A stretch of DNA of 64,000 nt. Origin: Aliiroseovarius pelagivivens (lineage in GTDB: Bacteria; Pseudomonadota; Alphaproteobacteria; Rhodobacterales; Rhodobacteraceae). Of the stretch, positions 54,815 through 64,000 are shown in pieces. Position numbers and translations under genes: made by a program. How positions within the stretch are numbered: position 1 is the first letter of the stretch; each line of letters opens with the position of its first letter. The stretch covers positions 1,364,001-1,428,000 of the forward strand of contig NZ_OMOI01000001.1 of assembly GCF_900302485.1 (NCBI RefSeq), given 5' to 3'. A model generated the notes under the pieces. It saw only the letters and a list, made by a program, of their open reading frames with translations. It did not search any database and had not been told where the DNA came from.

Positions 54815-57105
54815 GTCGGTTCTCCTGTGTTTGTAGCTTTGTCACCGCGATCTGCGCCGCTAATCGGCAAGAAGATGCGGGCCATGGCGCCAAAATGTGC
54901 GCCGCCTTTTTCTATTTCACTTTCAAAAACGGGCGCATCTTCCAGCGTCAGACGCCCGCCATGTTCTTCGATGATTTTCTTGACGATCGGCAAGCCCAGC
55001 CCGGTCCCTTTTTCACGTGTCGTCACGTAGGGTTCAAACAATCGGGCGCGATCTTCCGGCAGGCCGATGCCGTTGTCGGCAATTGTAATGCTGATCCCAC
55101 CATCCACATGTCCCATCGCCACATGAATTTCGGCCTGATGTCCATCGGGTTTGCCACTTTCGTACAATGTTTCAATGGCTTCACCGGCATTCTTAATCAA
55201 ATTCGTCAACGCCTGACCAATCATAGTCTGGTCAATCTCGATCAGTACAGGGTGATCCACGATCTGAGATCTGAACCGCACTTCTTCCTGACCCGTTTTC
55301 TGCAGCAGAAGGATATCCTGCAATAGCTTGGTCAGATCAGTTTCGCGCCGATCAGGTTCGGGCATACGCGCAAATTTTGAGAACTCGTCCACAATCCGGC
55401 GCAAATCGTTGGTCTGGCGCACAATCACGTCGGTGTATTGTTCAAGCGCGTCGACGTCCACGCCATCGACCTTAGAGAACTTGCGCTTGATCCGTTCCGC
55501 AGACAGTTGGATCGGGGTCAGCGGGTTCTTGATTTCGTGTGCAATGCGTCGGGCAACATCCCCCCAGGCTGCCATGCGCTGGGCTGAAACCAGATCTGTC
55601 ACGTCATCAAATGCAATCACGTAACCTTCCAGACCATCATCATCACTGCGACGGGTGGCAATTCGGACCAACAGGTTTTCCTGCTTGCCATTGCGGGTCA
55701 GGCGCATTTCCTGCTGGGCACTTGGCTGACCCTTCGAAACCGCATCGAGAAGCGGTTGAAACTCGGGTACGACCAGCGACAGTTCGTGCTCTTGATCATT
55801 CTCATCTTGTACATCCAGCAGAAGCTCGGCGGCGCGGTTCAGGAACGTCACCTGCCCGCCCGCATTCAAGCCAATCACACCACCGGTGACCGAGCTGAGC
55901 ACGCTGTCAAACAGACGTCTACGACGTTCAATCTGGTCGGTGTTTTCCAGCAACCGGTCACGTTGGCCCTTCAATCTGCTGGTCATCTGGTTGAAATACC
56001 GCCCCAGCATCGAGATCTCGTCATCGCCTTCTTCCTCGATGACGCGTACATCCAGATCCCCTGCCCCGACACGTTGGGCCGCACTGGCCAAACGCCCCAC
56101 AGGGCGTGACAGACGCTCGGCAAACCACATTCCCATCCAAATGGCCGCAAGGATCAGGATTGCGGCGAAGCCCAGATAGATAAGGCCGAACTGGAATAGG
56201 CGTTGGCCACGTTGCGATTCAAGCTGGTTATAGACCCGCGCGGCCTCTTGCGTTTCATCCACCAGATCAAGGATGTCGCCGTTTACGTCGCGGGTCAGCA
56301 GTATGTAATGATCCGTAAAGTCCTTTAGACGGATCAACACGCGAAACTCGTTGATGTCCCAATCCTCGATCACCACGACATCGCCAGCGTCTGCCTGTGC
56401 AAACTGCTCTGACGTGGGCTGTTCATAATCAAACAGATAAGACCGCGTGCCACGTACCCGGATCGTGCCATCGCCCGAGACCACGTAGGCCTCACGAAGA
56501 CCACGTTGGATGCGCTCTTGAGCTTGCTTCAGGAACTGCCCGACCTCGGCATCGGTTAACAAAAGCTGGGTCTGACGTTGTAATTCAAGGAATACGGCCA
56601 TCGCGCGGGCGTCTTGCACCAGCCCATCCCGGCTTTCTTGCTTATACGCCTCGGCCGCAGCACGCGAGTTTCCAACCACGGTGCGCACGCGATCCGAGAA
56701 CCACCCCTCGAGCCCCATATTCAATGTCAGCATTGCAAAGATTGCGACAAGGATCGTCGGGCTGAGCGCGATAAAGGCAAAAACACCCGTCAGACGTAAG
56801 TGCAATCGCGACCCTGCACTTTCCTTTCGGCGTGCGACAATCATTCGACTGACGCCTGCCAGAACAAACCCGGCGACCAGGATCACATAGACGATGTCTG
56901 CAAGGATAATCAGTCGAAGCGCACGACTGTCGGCGCCCTGAGCAAAAGGGCCCAGCACCAAGAACGTGGTCACGGCCAAAATCGGCCCGAACACGATCAT
57001 TCCAAATGCGCCGTAAGAGCTGTACTTGCGCCAACGGCGCATGGACAGATAACGCTCGTAATTCGACTTCCGCACCGCGCGTTGCGCCACTGTGCTCGCC
57101 CTCAT
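54811..57105 (-). CDS. ntrY: Sensor histidine kinase NtrY
   Basis: A 764-residue membrane kinase. Two N-terminal helix pairs (about residues 28-50, 65-90, 102-125 and 300-322) surround a periplasmic sensor (residues 125-300). They are followed by HAMP (RLSRPVGRLASAAQRVGAGD near 335-390), PAS (about 395-510), the H-box [20 protein letters not shown] and the ATPase domain with N box NLIKNAGEAIE and G boxes DNGIGLPED and GTGLGLPIVKKI. It phosphorylates NtrX, with which it overlaps by four bases. Confidence 0.95.
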   Translation of the reverse strand: MRASTVAQRAVRKSNYERYLSMRRWRKYSSYGAFGMIVFGPILAVTTFLVLGPFAQGADSRALRLIILADIVYVILVAGFVLAGVSRMIVARRKESAGSRLHLRLTGVFAFIALSPTILVAIFAMLTLNMGLEGWFSDRVRTVVGNSRAAAEAYKQESRDGLVQDARAMAVFLELQRQTQLLLTDAEVGQFLKQAQERIQRGLREAYVVSGDGTIRVRGTRSYLFDYEQPTSEQFAQADAGDVVVIEDWDINEFRVLIRLKDFTDHYILLTRDVNGDILDLVDETQEAARVYNQLESQRGQRLFQFGLIYLGFAAILILAAIWMGMWFAERLSRPVGRLASAAQRVGAGDLDVRVIEEEGDDEISMLGRYFNQMTSRLKGQRDRLLENTDQIERRRRLFDSVLSSVTGGVIGLNAGGQVTFLNRAAELLLDVQDENDQEHELSLVVPEFQPLLDAVSKGQPSAQQEMRLTRNGKQENLLVRIATRRSDDDGLEGYVIAFDDVTDLVSAQRMAAWGDVARRIAHEIKNPLTPIQLSAERIKRKFSKVDGVDVDALEQYTDVIVRQTNDLRRIVDEFSKFARMPEPDRRETDLTKLLQDILLLQKTGQEEVRFRSQIVDHPVLIEIDQTMIGQALTNLIKNAGEAIETLYESGKPDGHQAEIHVAMGHVDGGISITIADNGIGLPEDRARLFEPYVTTREKGTGLGLPIVKKIIEEHGGRLTLEDAPVFESEIEKGGAHFGAMARIFLPISGADRGDKATNTGEPT

Positions 57106-57190
57106 AAAATCTCTGTCCGCAGCCTCATGCAGACAGTTGCCGCCAATATGGTTCGGATCTTGTGCCCGAATGCCACGCTATGTTGCCCTT

Positions 57191-58591
57191 TTACATCAAC
57201 TTGCGGCGGCGTGTCACCTCGATTTCGAGCTCGGTGATCTTTTTACGCAAAGTATTGCGGTTGATTCCCAGAAGATCGGCACATCTGGCCTGATTGCCCC
57301 CTGTGGCATCCAATGCGATTTCGATCAATGGAAGCTCAATTTCCCGCAAAATGCGCTGATACAAGCCAGTTGGAGGGAGCGCTCCGCCATGCAAATCAAA
57401 ATATCGCTGCAAATGTTGCGCAACCGTATCAGACAGACGCGCATCGGCCATTTCCTGCCCATTGGTGCCGCCCACCGAAGAAACGCTAACCGCCTGCGCG
57501 CCCGTAGTGCCAAGGGCTGCTTCGAATTCAGCGGATGCAATGCGGTCATCGATTCCTGTAACCGCCAATCGACTGATCAAATTCTCAAGTTCGCGCACAT
57601 TCCCCGGCCAGGGATATGCCCTGAGCGCTGACGCTGCGCTTTCTGTCAGCTGACGTTTTGCAAGCCCGTCCTGCGCGGCACGATTCAGGAAGTGCTCTGC
57701 CAGCCCGACAATATCCTCAATCCGGTCGCGCAACGGAGGAACTGGAATAACAATCCCCGCTAGGCGGTAGTACAAATCCGATCTGAATCGCCCGGTCGCA
57801 GCCGCGCTTCCCAGATCCCCCTGCGAGATCGAAAGAACGCGCGTGTTGTTTTCCATCACTGCATCAAGAACGCGCGCCAGTCTTCCCTGTGCCGCGTCGT
57901 CCAGATCCTGAATGCCGTCGAACAAGATAACCCCATCCCGCGCACGCGACAGAAGCGTTTGCACCGATTCCGGGTGGCTTAGATCGTCAGGCGTGGCAAC
58001 GACAAACGGCGCAACCCCGCGATCTGAAAAATCATGCAGTGCGCGCGCAATCAAAGACTTCCCGACACCGCTTTCCCCGGTGATTAGCACCGGCAGATCA
58101 ACATTCAGAACCCGTGCAACCAGACGATAGAGCTCTTGCATTGCTGGGCTGTGCCCGACCAAAGGCAGATCATCCACATCGCGTGCCACCGGTGGTTGGG
58201 GATTGGCAAGTTCAGCGGGACGTACACGCTTGCGTTCCAACGCACGCGCGGTGCGTTTCATCAACTCTGGCAGGTCGAAGGGCTTGGGCAGATAGTCAAA
58301 TGCGTCGGCTTCGGCCGCCTGAATGGCAGTCATGATCGTGTTCTGCGCTGAGATCACAATCACAGGCAAATCCGGGCGCAGCTTCAAGATGCGTGGCAAG
58401 GCCTCAAGCCCATTGCCGTCGGGCATCACCACATCCGAGATCACAACGTCCCCGCGGCCCTCTTCGACCCATTTCATAAGTGTCTGGATCGAGCCTGTCG
58501 CATGCACACGGCATCCCGCGCGAGTCAGCGCCTGTGTCAGAACCGTGCGGATCGTACGATCGTCATCGGCCACCAGAACTGTTCCATCCAT
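57191..58591 (-). CDS. ntrC: Nitrogen regulation protein NtrC without sigma-54 loop
   Basis: A 466-residue response regulator: receiver (residues 1-120, Asp53, Lys103), AAA+ domain (143-375) and Fis-type helix-turn-helix (about 425-462, [21 protein letters not shown]). Walker A GESGVGKS is intact at 172-179, but Walker B reads VILFDGI (221-227), with Gly226 in place of the usual Glu, and there is no GAFTGA between residues 195 and 220. R. capsulatus NtrC is known to lack this loop and to activate housekeeping sigma-70 polymerase; the same is expected here. It follows ntrB by 11 bases. Confidence 0.94.
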   Translation of the reverse strand: MDGTVLVADDDRTIRTVLTQALTRAGCRVHATGSIQTLMKWVEEGRGDVVISDVVMPDGNGLEALPRILKLRPDLPVIVISAQNTIMTAIQAAEADAFDYLPKPFDLPELMKRTARALERKRVRPAELANPQPPVARDVDDLPLVGHSPAMQELYRLVARVLNVDLPVLITGESGVGKSLIARALHDFSDRGVAPFVVATPDDLSHPESVQTLLSRARDGVILFDGIQDLDDAAQGRLARVLDAVMENNTRVLSISQGDLGSAAATGRFRSDLYYRLAGIVIPVPPLRDRIEDIVGLAEHFLNRAAQDGLAKRQLTESAASALRAYPWPGNVRELENLISRLAVTGIDDRIASAEFEAALGTTGAQAVSVSSVGGTNGQEMADARLSDTVAQHLQRYFDLHGGALPPTGLYQRILREIELPLIEIALDATGGNQARCADLLGINRNTLRKKITELEIEVTRRRKLM

Positions 58592-58602
58592 CTCAGGACT
58601 CC

Positions 58603-59691
58603 TTAGGGTTTACGACTTGTTGCGTGAAGAGATTTTGCGACGGGAAGACTGATCCGAAACGCCGTGCGCCCCGGAACAGAATTGACCGAGATCAGCGCAC
58701 CATGATCCGTGATGATCTTGGACACCAGCGCCAGCCCCAGACCGGTGCCGTTTTCACGGCCCGAAACAAAGGGATCAAATACACTGTCAGCGATATCTGG
58801 TGGAAGGCCGGGACCGTCGTCAATGACTTCGACCTGAATGGGAAGATGCGCCTGATCCCCGTTGGGCAGAGGCACCCGCAATCCGCTGTCATAGAACGTC
58901 TTCAGCGTAATATTCCCCTGATTACCAGAGGCTTCCGTTGCGTTCTTAATCAAGTTCAGGAACACTTGCTGGATCTGGTCCGCGTCGACGAAGACGTCCG
59001 GCAAAGACGGATCATACAGCTTGGAGATCTCCATTCCTGCGGCATAGCCCAACTGCGCCGTTGCCCATGCGCGATCAAGCAGGTCATGGATGTTCGTCGG
59101 CTGACTTTCAGGGGGCCGCAGATCTCCGAACCGTTCGACCTGATCAAGAAGTGCGACGACGCGCCGGGTCTCGGCGACGATCAGATCGGTCATTTCCTGA
59201 TCCTCGGGCGGCAATGACATGGACAAAAGCTGCGCGGCCCCCGAGATCCCCGCCAGCGGGTTCTTGATTTCGTGTGCAAGCATTTCGGCCATGCCGATGG
59301 CCTGACGCGCGGCTGATTTCGTGCCTTGAACCTGCCCCAATGCCTCGGACCCGCCGCGTGGCTGGAGGATCACGATATAGCCTGAGGACGCTCCCGGCTC
59401 TTCAGGCAAAGGCGCGATGTGAAGATTGACGTCGCGCGTCGTGGAGTCGGACAAGCGCATATCCACACCATCCACGTAAAGCGCGTTGCTGCTTTCACGG
59501 ACGCGGGTCAGAAGTTCGTCAAAATCCAGCGAGAACCCCAGCGTTACATTGGGATGCCTGCCAACCAAGCGCCGCTCGGACAGGTTCAGAAAACTCTCAG
59601 CCGCCCCGTTCACACGAAGGACAAGCCCTTTCCCATCAAGCTCCAGCCCCGGCACGGGCAAGACAGACCAAATGCGATCATCGCGGGTCAT
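58603..59691 (-). CDS. ntrB: Nitrogen sensor kinase/phosphatase NtrB
   Basis: A 362-residue soluble histidine kinase with an N-terminal PAS domain (residues 10-110), the H box [18 protein letters not shown] (phosphorylated His near 140), N box NLIKNATEA and G boxes DDGPGLPPD and [12 protein letters not shown]. It is expected to control NtrC in response to PII proteins. Its start overlaps the dusB stop by four bases and ntrC follows by 11, giving the dusB-ntrB-ntrC operon known from Rhodobacter as nifR3-ntrB-ntrC. Confidence 0.95.
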   Translation of the reverse strand: MTRDDRIWSVLPVPGLELDGKGLVLRVNGAAESFLNLSERRLVGRHPNVTLGFSLDFDELLTRVRESSNALYVDGVDMRLSDSTTRDVNLHIAPLPEEPGASSGYIVILQPRGGSEALGQVQGTKSAARQAIGMAEMLAHEIKNPLAGISGAAQLLSMSLPPEDQEMTDLIVAETRRVVALLDQVERFGDLRPPESQPTNIHDLLDRAWATAQLGYAAGMEISKLYDPSLPDVFVDADQIQQVFLNLIKNATEASGNQGNITLKTFYDSGLRVPLPNGDQAHLPIQVEVIDDGPGLPPDIADSVFDPFVSGRENGTGLGLALVSKIITDHGALISVNSVPGRTAFRISLPVAKSLHATSRKP

Positions 59692-60668
59692 GCGGCCTTC
59701 CTTTCAGCGCTAAGGGCTTTGGGGATCAGGTCAATTACCTGTAGCGGATCGCGCGACGACAGGATCTGCCGCCGCAGATCGGGATCCGTACCCGCGTCAT
59801 CCATGTACCAGCCCAGATGCTTGCGAATGACCCGCGCACCCAGATCGGGACCGTAGAAGTCCAGACAGGCGCGATAGTGATCCGCGACCAGATTTGCCAA
59901 CACTTCTCCGCTGGGAATGTCAGGGGCCGGCGCGCCATAAAGGTCATGCGCCACCTGCGCCAACAGCCAGGGTCGTCCGCCAGAACCGCGCCCAATCATC
60001 ACCCCATCTGCGCCGCTTTGGGTCAGCGCTTCTCGGGCAGTGGCGCTGTCGACGATATCGCCATTGGCGATGACGGGGATCGACACTGCTTCTTTCACCG
60101 GGCGGATCGCGGTCCAATTGGCCGTGCCCTTGTAAAACTGACAGCGCGTGCGCCCATGGATGGTGATCAGCTGAATACCGGCACTTTCAGCCAGCCGTGC
60201 AAGCTCGGGTGCGTTCAGGCTGGTGTCATCCCAGCCCAGCCGGGTTTTCAGCGTGACGGGGATGCTGACCGCGCCCACGATCGCTTCGATAAGGCGCAAC
60301 GCGTGGTCCAAATCGCGCATCAATGCTGACCCGGACATGCCGCCGACCACTTTACGTGCCGGGCAGCCCATATTGATATCGATCAGCCGCGCGCCATTCT
60401 GTTCGACCATACGCGCCGCCTCGCCCGCCCAGTAAACGTCCCGCGCGGCCAGCTGGACCGAGGTCTTGTCCAACCCGAAGCCCAGCTCGGCCCGCTCGCG
60501 CACGCCCGGCTTGGCCTGCACCATCTCTTGACTGGCGACCATTTCGGACACCACAAGCCCCGCCCCGAACGAGGCGACCAGATTGCGAAACGGTAAATCG
60601 GTGATCCCGGCCATCGGGGCCAGAATCACGGGCGTTTCCAATTGAAGGGGTCCGACGGAAAGAGACAT
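59688..60668 (-). CDS. dusB: tRNA dihydrouridine synthase DusB (NifR3)
   Basis: A 326-residue FMN-dependent TIM-barrel enzyme that reduces uridines in the tRNA D loop. The motifs are PVILAPMAGITDLPFRNL near residues 14-31, DINMGCPARKVVGGMSGSALM near 95-115 with the catalytic cysteine, ITIHGRTRCQFYKGTANW near 170 and VIANGDIVD and GVMIGRGSGGRPWLL. ATG at 60668; an open frame to 60818 is not supported. It heads the nitrogen regulation operon, a position known across alphaproteobacteria but with no proven regulatory role. Confidence 0.94.
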   Translation of the reverse strand: MSLSVGPLQLETPVILAPMAGITDLPFRNLVASFGAGLVVSEMVASQEMVQAKPGVRERAELGFGLDKTSVQLAARDVYWAGEAARMVEQNGARLIDINMGCPARKVVGGMSGSALMRDLDHALRLIEAIVGAVSIPVTLKTRLGWDDTSLNAPELARLAESAGIQLITIHGRTRCQFYKGTANWTAIRPVKEAVSIPVIANGDIVDSATAREALTQSGADGVMIGRGSGGRPWLLAQVAHDLYGAPAPDIPSGEVLANLVADHYRACLDFYGPDLGARVIRKHLGWYMDDAGTDPDLRRQILSSRDPLQVIDLIPKALSAERKAA

Positions 60669-60834
60669 GCTTATTCCTTGTGCACTGCGCATAGTTAGGG
60701 CTGACCGCCCGAAATATATCAACATTTCGCGGAGTATTCGAGCATCGGATTCATATTCTGCACATTTTTTAGGCAGTATTTGGGGTGCAGACTGCAGAGT
60801 TGTTCTTCCTCTAAGCACAGCCTAAACAACTTGT

Positions 60835-61989
60835 ATGACGACAGCAGCCATCATTGTGGCCGCCGGGCGCGGGACACGCGCGGGTGGCGAAGTGCCGAAG
60901 CAGTGGCGCCAGATTGCCGGAAACAGCGTCGCAGCCCATACGGTGCGCGCGTTTCGGGCGCATCCCGAGATCTCGCAGATCATTCTTGTGATTCACCCGG
61001 ATGATCACGAATTTGCCGATCCGATCGAAGGCGTTACTTTGGTGCATGGCGGGGCGACACGGGATGCGAGCGTCCATGCCGGGCTTCAGGCGCTCCGCGC
61101 GGACGACCCTGACCACGTGTTGATCCACGATGTTGCGCGGCCTTTGGTCTCGGATCAGGTGATCCACGACGTGATCGCCGCGCTTGATCACACGCCGGGC
61201 GCAGCCCCTGCCCTTCAGGTTACGGATGCGCTGTGGTGCGGTGCAGATGGCCAAGTTGTGGGCACTCAGGATCGTGCGGGGCTGTATCGGGCACAGACTC
61301 CGCAGGGCTTTCGCTTTGGCGAAATTCTGAGCGCGCACAACGCACATGACGGCGGTGCTGCCGATGATGTCGAGGTTGCCCGCGCCACCGGGCTGGACGT
61401 TTCCATTGTTGACGGTGACGAACAGAACCTGAAAATCACCACACCCGGCGATTTTGCCCGGGCCGAGCGACTGCTTTTACAGCGCCAACAGAAGAATAAG
61501 GAGAGCCGGATGGATATTCGGGTGGGCAGCGGCTACGACGTACATGCGTTTGAGGATGGGGACCACGTAATCCTTTGCGGGGTTAAAATCCCGCATGACC
61601 GCAAACTGAGGGGACATTCGGATGCCGATGTAGGCATGCATGCCCTGACCGATGCCATCTACGGCGCACTTGCGGATGGCGATATTGGCCAGCATTTCCC
61701 GCCCTCGGACCCCCAATGGAAGGGTGCTGCCAGTGATATTTTCCTACGCCACGCAGTCGCGCTGGCGGGCGAACGTGGGTATCGGATCTCGAACGTTGAT
61801 GTGACGCTGATCTGCGAACAGCCCAAGATCGGACCCAATGCACTGGCAATGCGTGCTGCACTGTCGGACATCATGGGACTGGCAGTGGACCGGATCAGTG
61901 TGAAAGCCACCACGAGCGAGCGTCTTGGCTTCACCGGTCGATCCGAGGGCATCGCCTCGATGGCCACGGCAACCCTGATCGGAGCCTAA
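60835..61989 (+). CDS. ispDF: Bifunctional IspD/IspF enzyme of the MEP pathway
   Basis: A 384-residue fusion. Residues 1-222 are the IspD CTP:methylerythritol phosphate cytidylyltransferase ([41 protein letters not shown]). Residues 226-384 are IspF, the 2,4-cyclodiphosphate synthase ([19 protein letters not shown], metal ligands Asp and His in GYDVHAF and His in [18 protein letters not shown]). The fusion is common in alphaproteobacteria and substitutes for separate genes; IspE would be elsewhere. It heads ispDF-pgpA-cinA and is divergent from dusB. Confidence 0.96.
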   Translation: MTTAAIIVAAGRGTRAGGEVPKQWRQIAGNSVAAHTVRAFRAHPEISQIILVIHPDDHEFADPIEGVTLVHGGATRDASVHAGLQALRADDPDHVLIHDVARPLVSDQVIHDVIAALDHTPGAAPALQVTDALWCGADGQVVGTQDRAGLYRAQTPQGFRFGEILSAHNAHDGGAADDVEVARATGLDVSIVDGDEQNLKITTPGDFARAERLLLQRQQKNKESRMDIRVGSGYDVHAFEDGDHVILCGVKIPHDRKLRGHSDADVGMHALTDAIYGALADGDIGQHFPPSDPQWKGAASDIFLRHAVALAGERGYRISNVDVTLICEQPKIGPNALAMRAALSDIMGLAVDRISVKATTSERLGFTGRSEGIASMATATLIGA

Positions 61990-61990
61990 C

Positions 61991-62491
61991 ATGACCCCCT
62001 CGACCGCCAAGCTAATCGCCACTTTCTTCTATTCGGGCCTTCTACGCCCCGCCCCCGGCACATGGGGCAGTCTGGCCGCCCTGCCCGCCGCATGGATCCT
62101 GCATCAGATCGGCGGTCCTATTGCGCTGATCGGTGCCACCATTCTGGCCTATCTGATCGGTCTAAAAGCGACTGAGGCCTATACGGCCGGCAAATCAGAC
62201 CATGATCCGTCGGAAGTTGTGATCGACGAAGTGGTCGGCATGTGGATCACGCTGTTCCCTGTCTCGTTCGGAGCGTGGATGATGGGCGCGAGCATTCTGG
62301 CGCTCTACCCCGGCTGGATCGTCGGCTTCTTGGCGTTCCGCTTGTTTGACATCACCAAATGGGGCCCGATTGGCAAAGCGGACCGCCGTGGAGACGCAAC
62401 CGGCGTGATGATGGATGACGTCTGGGCCGGTGTCGCGGCGGCGATTGTGGTCATCATCTCGGCCTATGCGGCCCATGAGTTTTTGATGTGA
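61991..62491 (+). CDS. pgpA: Phosphatidylglycerophosphatase A
   Basis: A 166-residue membrane phosphatase that turns phosphatidylglycerophosphate into phosphatidylglycerol. LRPAPGTWGSLAALPAAWIL opens the family domain, and EVVIDEVVGMWITLFPV and FRLFDITKWGPIGKADR are the catalytic/metal-binding motifs. Three helices are predicted. One base separates it from the ispDF stop, and its stop overlaps the cinA-like gene by four bases, so the three are one transcription unit. Confidence 0.93.
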   Translation: MTPSTAKLIATFFYSGLLRPAPGTWGSLAALPAAWILHQIGGPIALIGATILAYLIGLKATEAYTAGKSDHDPSEVVIDEVVGMWITLFPVSFGAWMMGASILALYPGWIVGFLAFRLFDITKWGPIGKADRRGDATGVMMDDVWAGVAAAIVVIISAYAAHEFLM

Positions 62492-62973
62492 TAGATACTT
62501 CCGCCCTTCTGGACCTCTGCCGCGCGCAGGGCCTAAAGCTCGGTACTGCAGAAAGCTGCACTGGGGGAATGGTCGGCGCATGGTTGACCGAAGTGCCGGG
62601 CAGTTCGGATGTGTTTGATCGTGGCTTCATAACCTATTCCAACGCCGCAAAGCAGGACATGTTGGGGGTACAGAAAGCCACGCTCGACACTTACGGAGCT
62701 GTATCAGAACAGGTCGCAGCCGAAATGGCCGTGGGCGCTTTGGCGCGTTCTCAGGCCGATATTACTGTATCCATCACGGGCATTGCTGGCCCCGGCGGGT
62801 CCGAACACAAGCCCGAAGGTCGGGTTTGTTTCGGTTTGGCCCATGGCGATATCATCCATGTCGAAACGCAGGAATTTGGTGCGCTGGGCCGGGACAAAGT
62901 GCGCGCTGCCGCCGCCAAACACGCGCTTATGCTGCTTACACAAGGGGCAGAGGCGAGATCAGTTCAAGCCTGA
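62488..62973 (+). CDS. CinA C-terminal domain protein (nicotinamide mononucleotide deamidase type)
   Basis: A 161-residue protein equal to the C-terminal half of CinA, as in PncC. GLKLGTAESCTGGMVGAWLTEVPG (residues 15-38), RGFITYSNAAKQDMLGV, and ITGIAGPGGSEHKPEGRVCFGL are the signature; the first contains the catalytic Ser of the amidohydrolase. Such proteins deamidate NMN to nicotinic acid mononucleotide in pyridine nucleotide recycling. The start is GTG at 62488, overlapping the pgpA stop. The N-terminal COG1058 domain of full CinA is missing. Confidence 0.9.
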   Translation: MIDTSALLDLCRAQGLKLGTAESCTGGMVGAWLTEVPGSSDVFDRGFITYSNAAKQDMLGVQKATLDTYGAVSEQVAAEMAVGALARSQADITVSITGIAGPGGSEHKPEGRVCFGLAHGDIIHVETQEFGALGRDKVRAAAAKHALMLLTQGAEARSVQA

Positions 62974-63009
62974 TCCGTTCTTACCTCGCGCATTCTGCAG
63001 GCATACCCC

Positions 63010-63030
63010 TAGGCACCTCGCCTATTTTTT
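63010..63030 (+). terminator. Terminator after the cinA-like gene
   Basis: TAGGC pairs with GCCTA (5 bp, ACCTC loop) followed by six Ts. Short stem but well-placed, 36 bases after the stop. Confidence 0.55.
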
Positions 63031-63143
63031 AAGCAACCCACGTTTTCCGCCCCACGCTCACCAAGGAAACGCGCGTTCCGGGTGCGTTGCGCTGGAAATT
63101 CCATCACACCCCATTCCAACGGTTAAAACCCAAGGAGGGGACT

Positions 63144-64000
63144 ATGAACGGCGCAGATACTGCCTGGATCATCGTAGCAACAGCACTGGTGCTGTTCATG
63201 TCACTGCCAGGACTGGCGCTTTTCTATGGCGGCCTTGTACGTGCACGCAACGTGCTGAGCGTCTTCATGCATGTCTATGCCATCGCCTGTTTGATGAGCA
63301 TCCTGTGGCTGGCCTTTGGGTATACGATCGCATTTGGCGACGCCTCGCATGGTTGGTTCGGCTCGTTGGACAAGGCGTTCTTGTCGGGCGTCACCGCCGA
63401 CAGCCTGTCTGGTACCCTGCCCGAGGTTCTGTTCTTTGCCTTCCAAATGACGTTTGCCATCATCACACCCGCGCTGATCGTCGGCGCATATGTTGAACGC
63501 GTAGGCTTTGGCTTCGTCCTGACGTTTTCCTCGCTGTGGATGCTTCTGTGCTATGCGCCCGTGGTCCATTGGATCTGGGGTGGCGGCGCACTGGCCGATG
63601 GCGGCATCTTTGGCGAGATCGGCACACGCGACTTCGCAGGCGGCATCGTGGTTCACGAAACCGCAGGCATCGCAGCCCTGATGATCGCCGTGGCCCTTGG
63701 CCCGCGCAAGCATCGCACCACCCCGCCCCACGCGCCGTGGATGGTCTTTGTAGGTGCGGGCATGCTGTGGGTCGGCTGGTTCGGCTTCAACGGTGGCTCG
63801 CAACTGGCCGCTGACGGTGGCGCGGCCATGGCCATCACGGTCACTCATATCTCGGCAGCCACGGCATCGCTGAGCTGGGCGCTCTATGAACGCATAAAAT
63901 ACGGTAAAGCTAGCCTTGTTGGCCTCGTCACTGGCACCATTGCAGGTCTGGCCTCGATCACACCAGCATCTGGTTTCGTCGGACCCATCGCGGCCCTGAT
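63144..64000 (+). CDS. amt: Ammonium transporter, 5' part (cut by window end)
   Basis: An open frame of at least 285 codons with no stop before the window end. The ATG has AAGGAGGGG upstream. It reads MNGADTAWIIVATALVLFMS followed by LPGLALFYGGLVR and then multiple hydrophobic helices. Family motifs are seen: the Amt entry phenylalanine/tryptophan segment FFAFQMTFAIITPALIVGA, the signature DFAGGIVVHETAGIAAL with the first pore histidine, and GWFGFNGGSQ. About two thirds of a normal Amt (400-440 residues) is present. The N-terminus lacks the long signal peptide of some family members. Its place near ntrBC suits nitrogen control, but no glnK is seen upstream. Confidence 0.92.
   Translation, partial: MNGADTAWIIVATALVLFMSLPGLALFYGGLVRARNVLSVFMHVYAIACLMSILWLAFGYTIAFGDASHGWFGSLDKAFLSGVTADSLSGTLPEVLFFAFQMTFAIITPALIVGAYVERVGFGFVLTFSSLWMLLCYAPVVHWIWGGGALADGGIFGEIGTRDFAGGIVVHETAGIAALMIAVALGPRKHRTTPPHAPWMVFVGAGMLWVGWFGFNGGSQLAADGGAAMAITVTHISAATASLSWALYERIKYGKASLVGLVTGTIAGLASITPASGFVGPIAAL

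Noticed and set aside
63030..63143. A sigma-54 (-24/-12) promoter for amt
   Set aside because: No GG-N10-GC element of the right form was found, and NtrC in this window lacks the sigma-54 contact loop.

Overview
The window is a contiguous, gene-dense (roughly 57-60% G+C) stretch of an alphaproteobacterial chromosome, most likely order Rhodobacterales, Roseobacter group. The grounds are the combination of ctrA next to a DUF1153/SciP gene, a dusB-ntrB-ntrC run followed by ntrY-ntrX-trkA-trkH-hfq-hflX, a fused ispDF, an LpxI-type lipid A pathway, an NtrC that lacks the sigma-54 contact loop, and several small proteins of a type I associate with this group. No genus can be named from the sequence alone. 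I see no rRNA, tRNA, insertion sequence, prophage or CRISPR array.

Layout. 0-4.5 kb: stress and cofactor genes (gamma-carbonic anhydrase-like protein, AhpD-like protein, peroxiredoxin, lipA, hpt, COQ10-like protein). 4.5-10.6 kb: xerD with two secreted or membrane proteins of unknown function, aroK-aroB, a CBS-domain site-2 protease and ssb. 10.7-14.3 kb: lytic transglycosylase, an AraC/VOC/monooxygenase group, a small cluster of DnaA-box-like 9-mers, and miaA. 14.4-20.1 kb: the envelope and isoprenoid operon pyrH-frr-uppS-cdsA-dxr-rseP. 20.1-25.3 kb: oxyR-like regulator and katG, then an AT-richer patch with aroQ, a LuxR-type solo and a possible small RNA. 25.3-27.1 kb: rpsB-tsf. 27.3-30.4 kb: psuK-psuG, ctrA and sciP. 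30.4-38 kb: mnmA, then lpxB-lpxI-lpxA-fabZ-skp-bamA on the minus strand. 38.1-47.6 kb: mfd, hemB, a SYLF lipoprotein, a beta-hydroxyacid dehydrogenase and a penicillin-acylase-type hydrolase. 47.7-60.7 kb: mscS-type channel, then hflX-hfq-trkH-trkA-ntrX-ntrY-ntrC-ntrB-dusB, all minus strand. 60.8-64 kb: ispDF-pgpA-cinA and the 5' part of an ammonium transporter cut by the window end.

How the genes work together. Most of the window is core biology. uppS, cdsA, dxr, ispDF and pgpA supply isoprenoid and phospholipid precursors; fabZ-lpxA-lpxI-lpxB, skp and bamA build the outer membrane; ntrBC, ntrYX and amt handle nitrogen; trkAH handles potassium; ctrA and sciP form an activator/inhibitor pair with a CtrA half-site pair directly upstream of ctrA.

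No new defence or mobile system is visible. The most interesting points are the aroQ-luxR pair with a changed acyl-homoserine-lactone pocket, a structured RNA candidate beside it, an apparent inversion separating rseP from bamA, a terminator hairpin at the start of skp, a CTG start for hflX overlapping the hfq stop, and a group of DnaA-like boxes upstream of araC.
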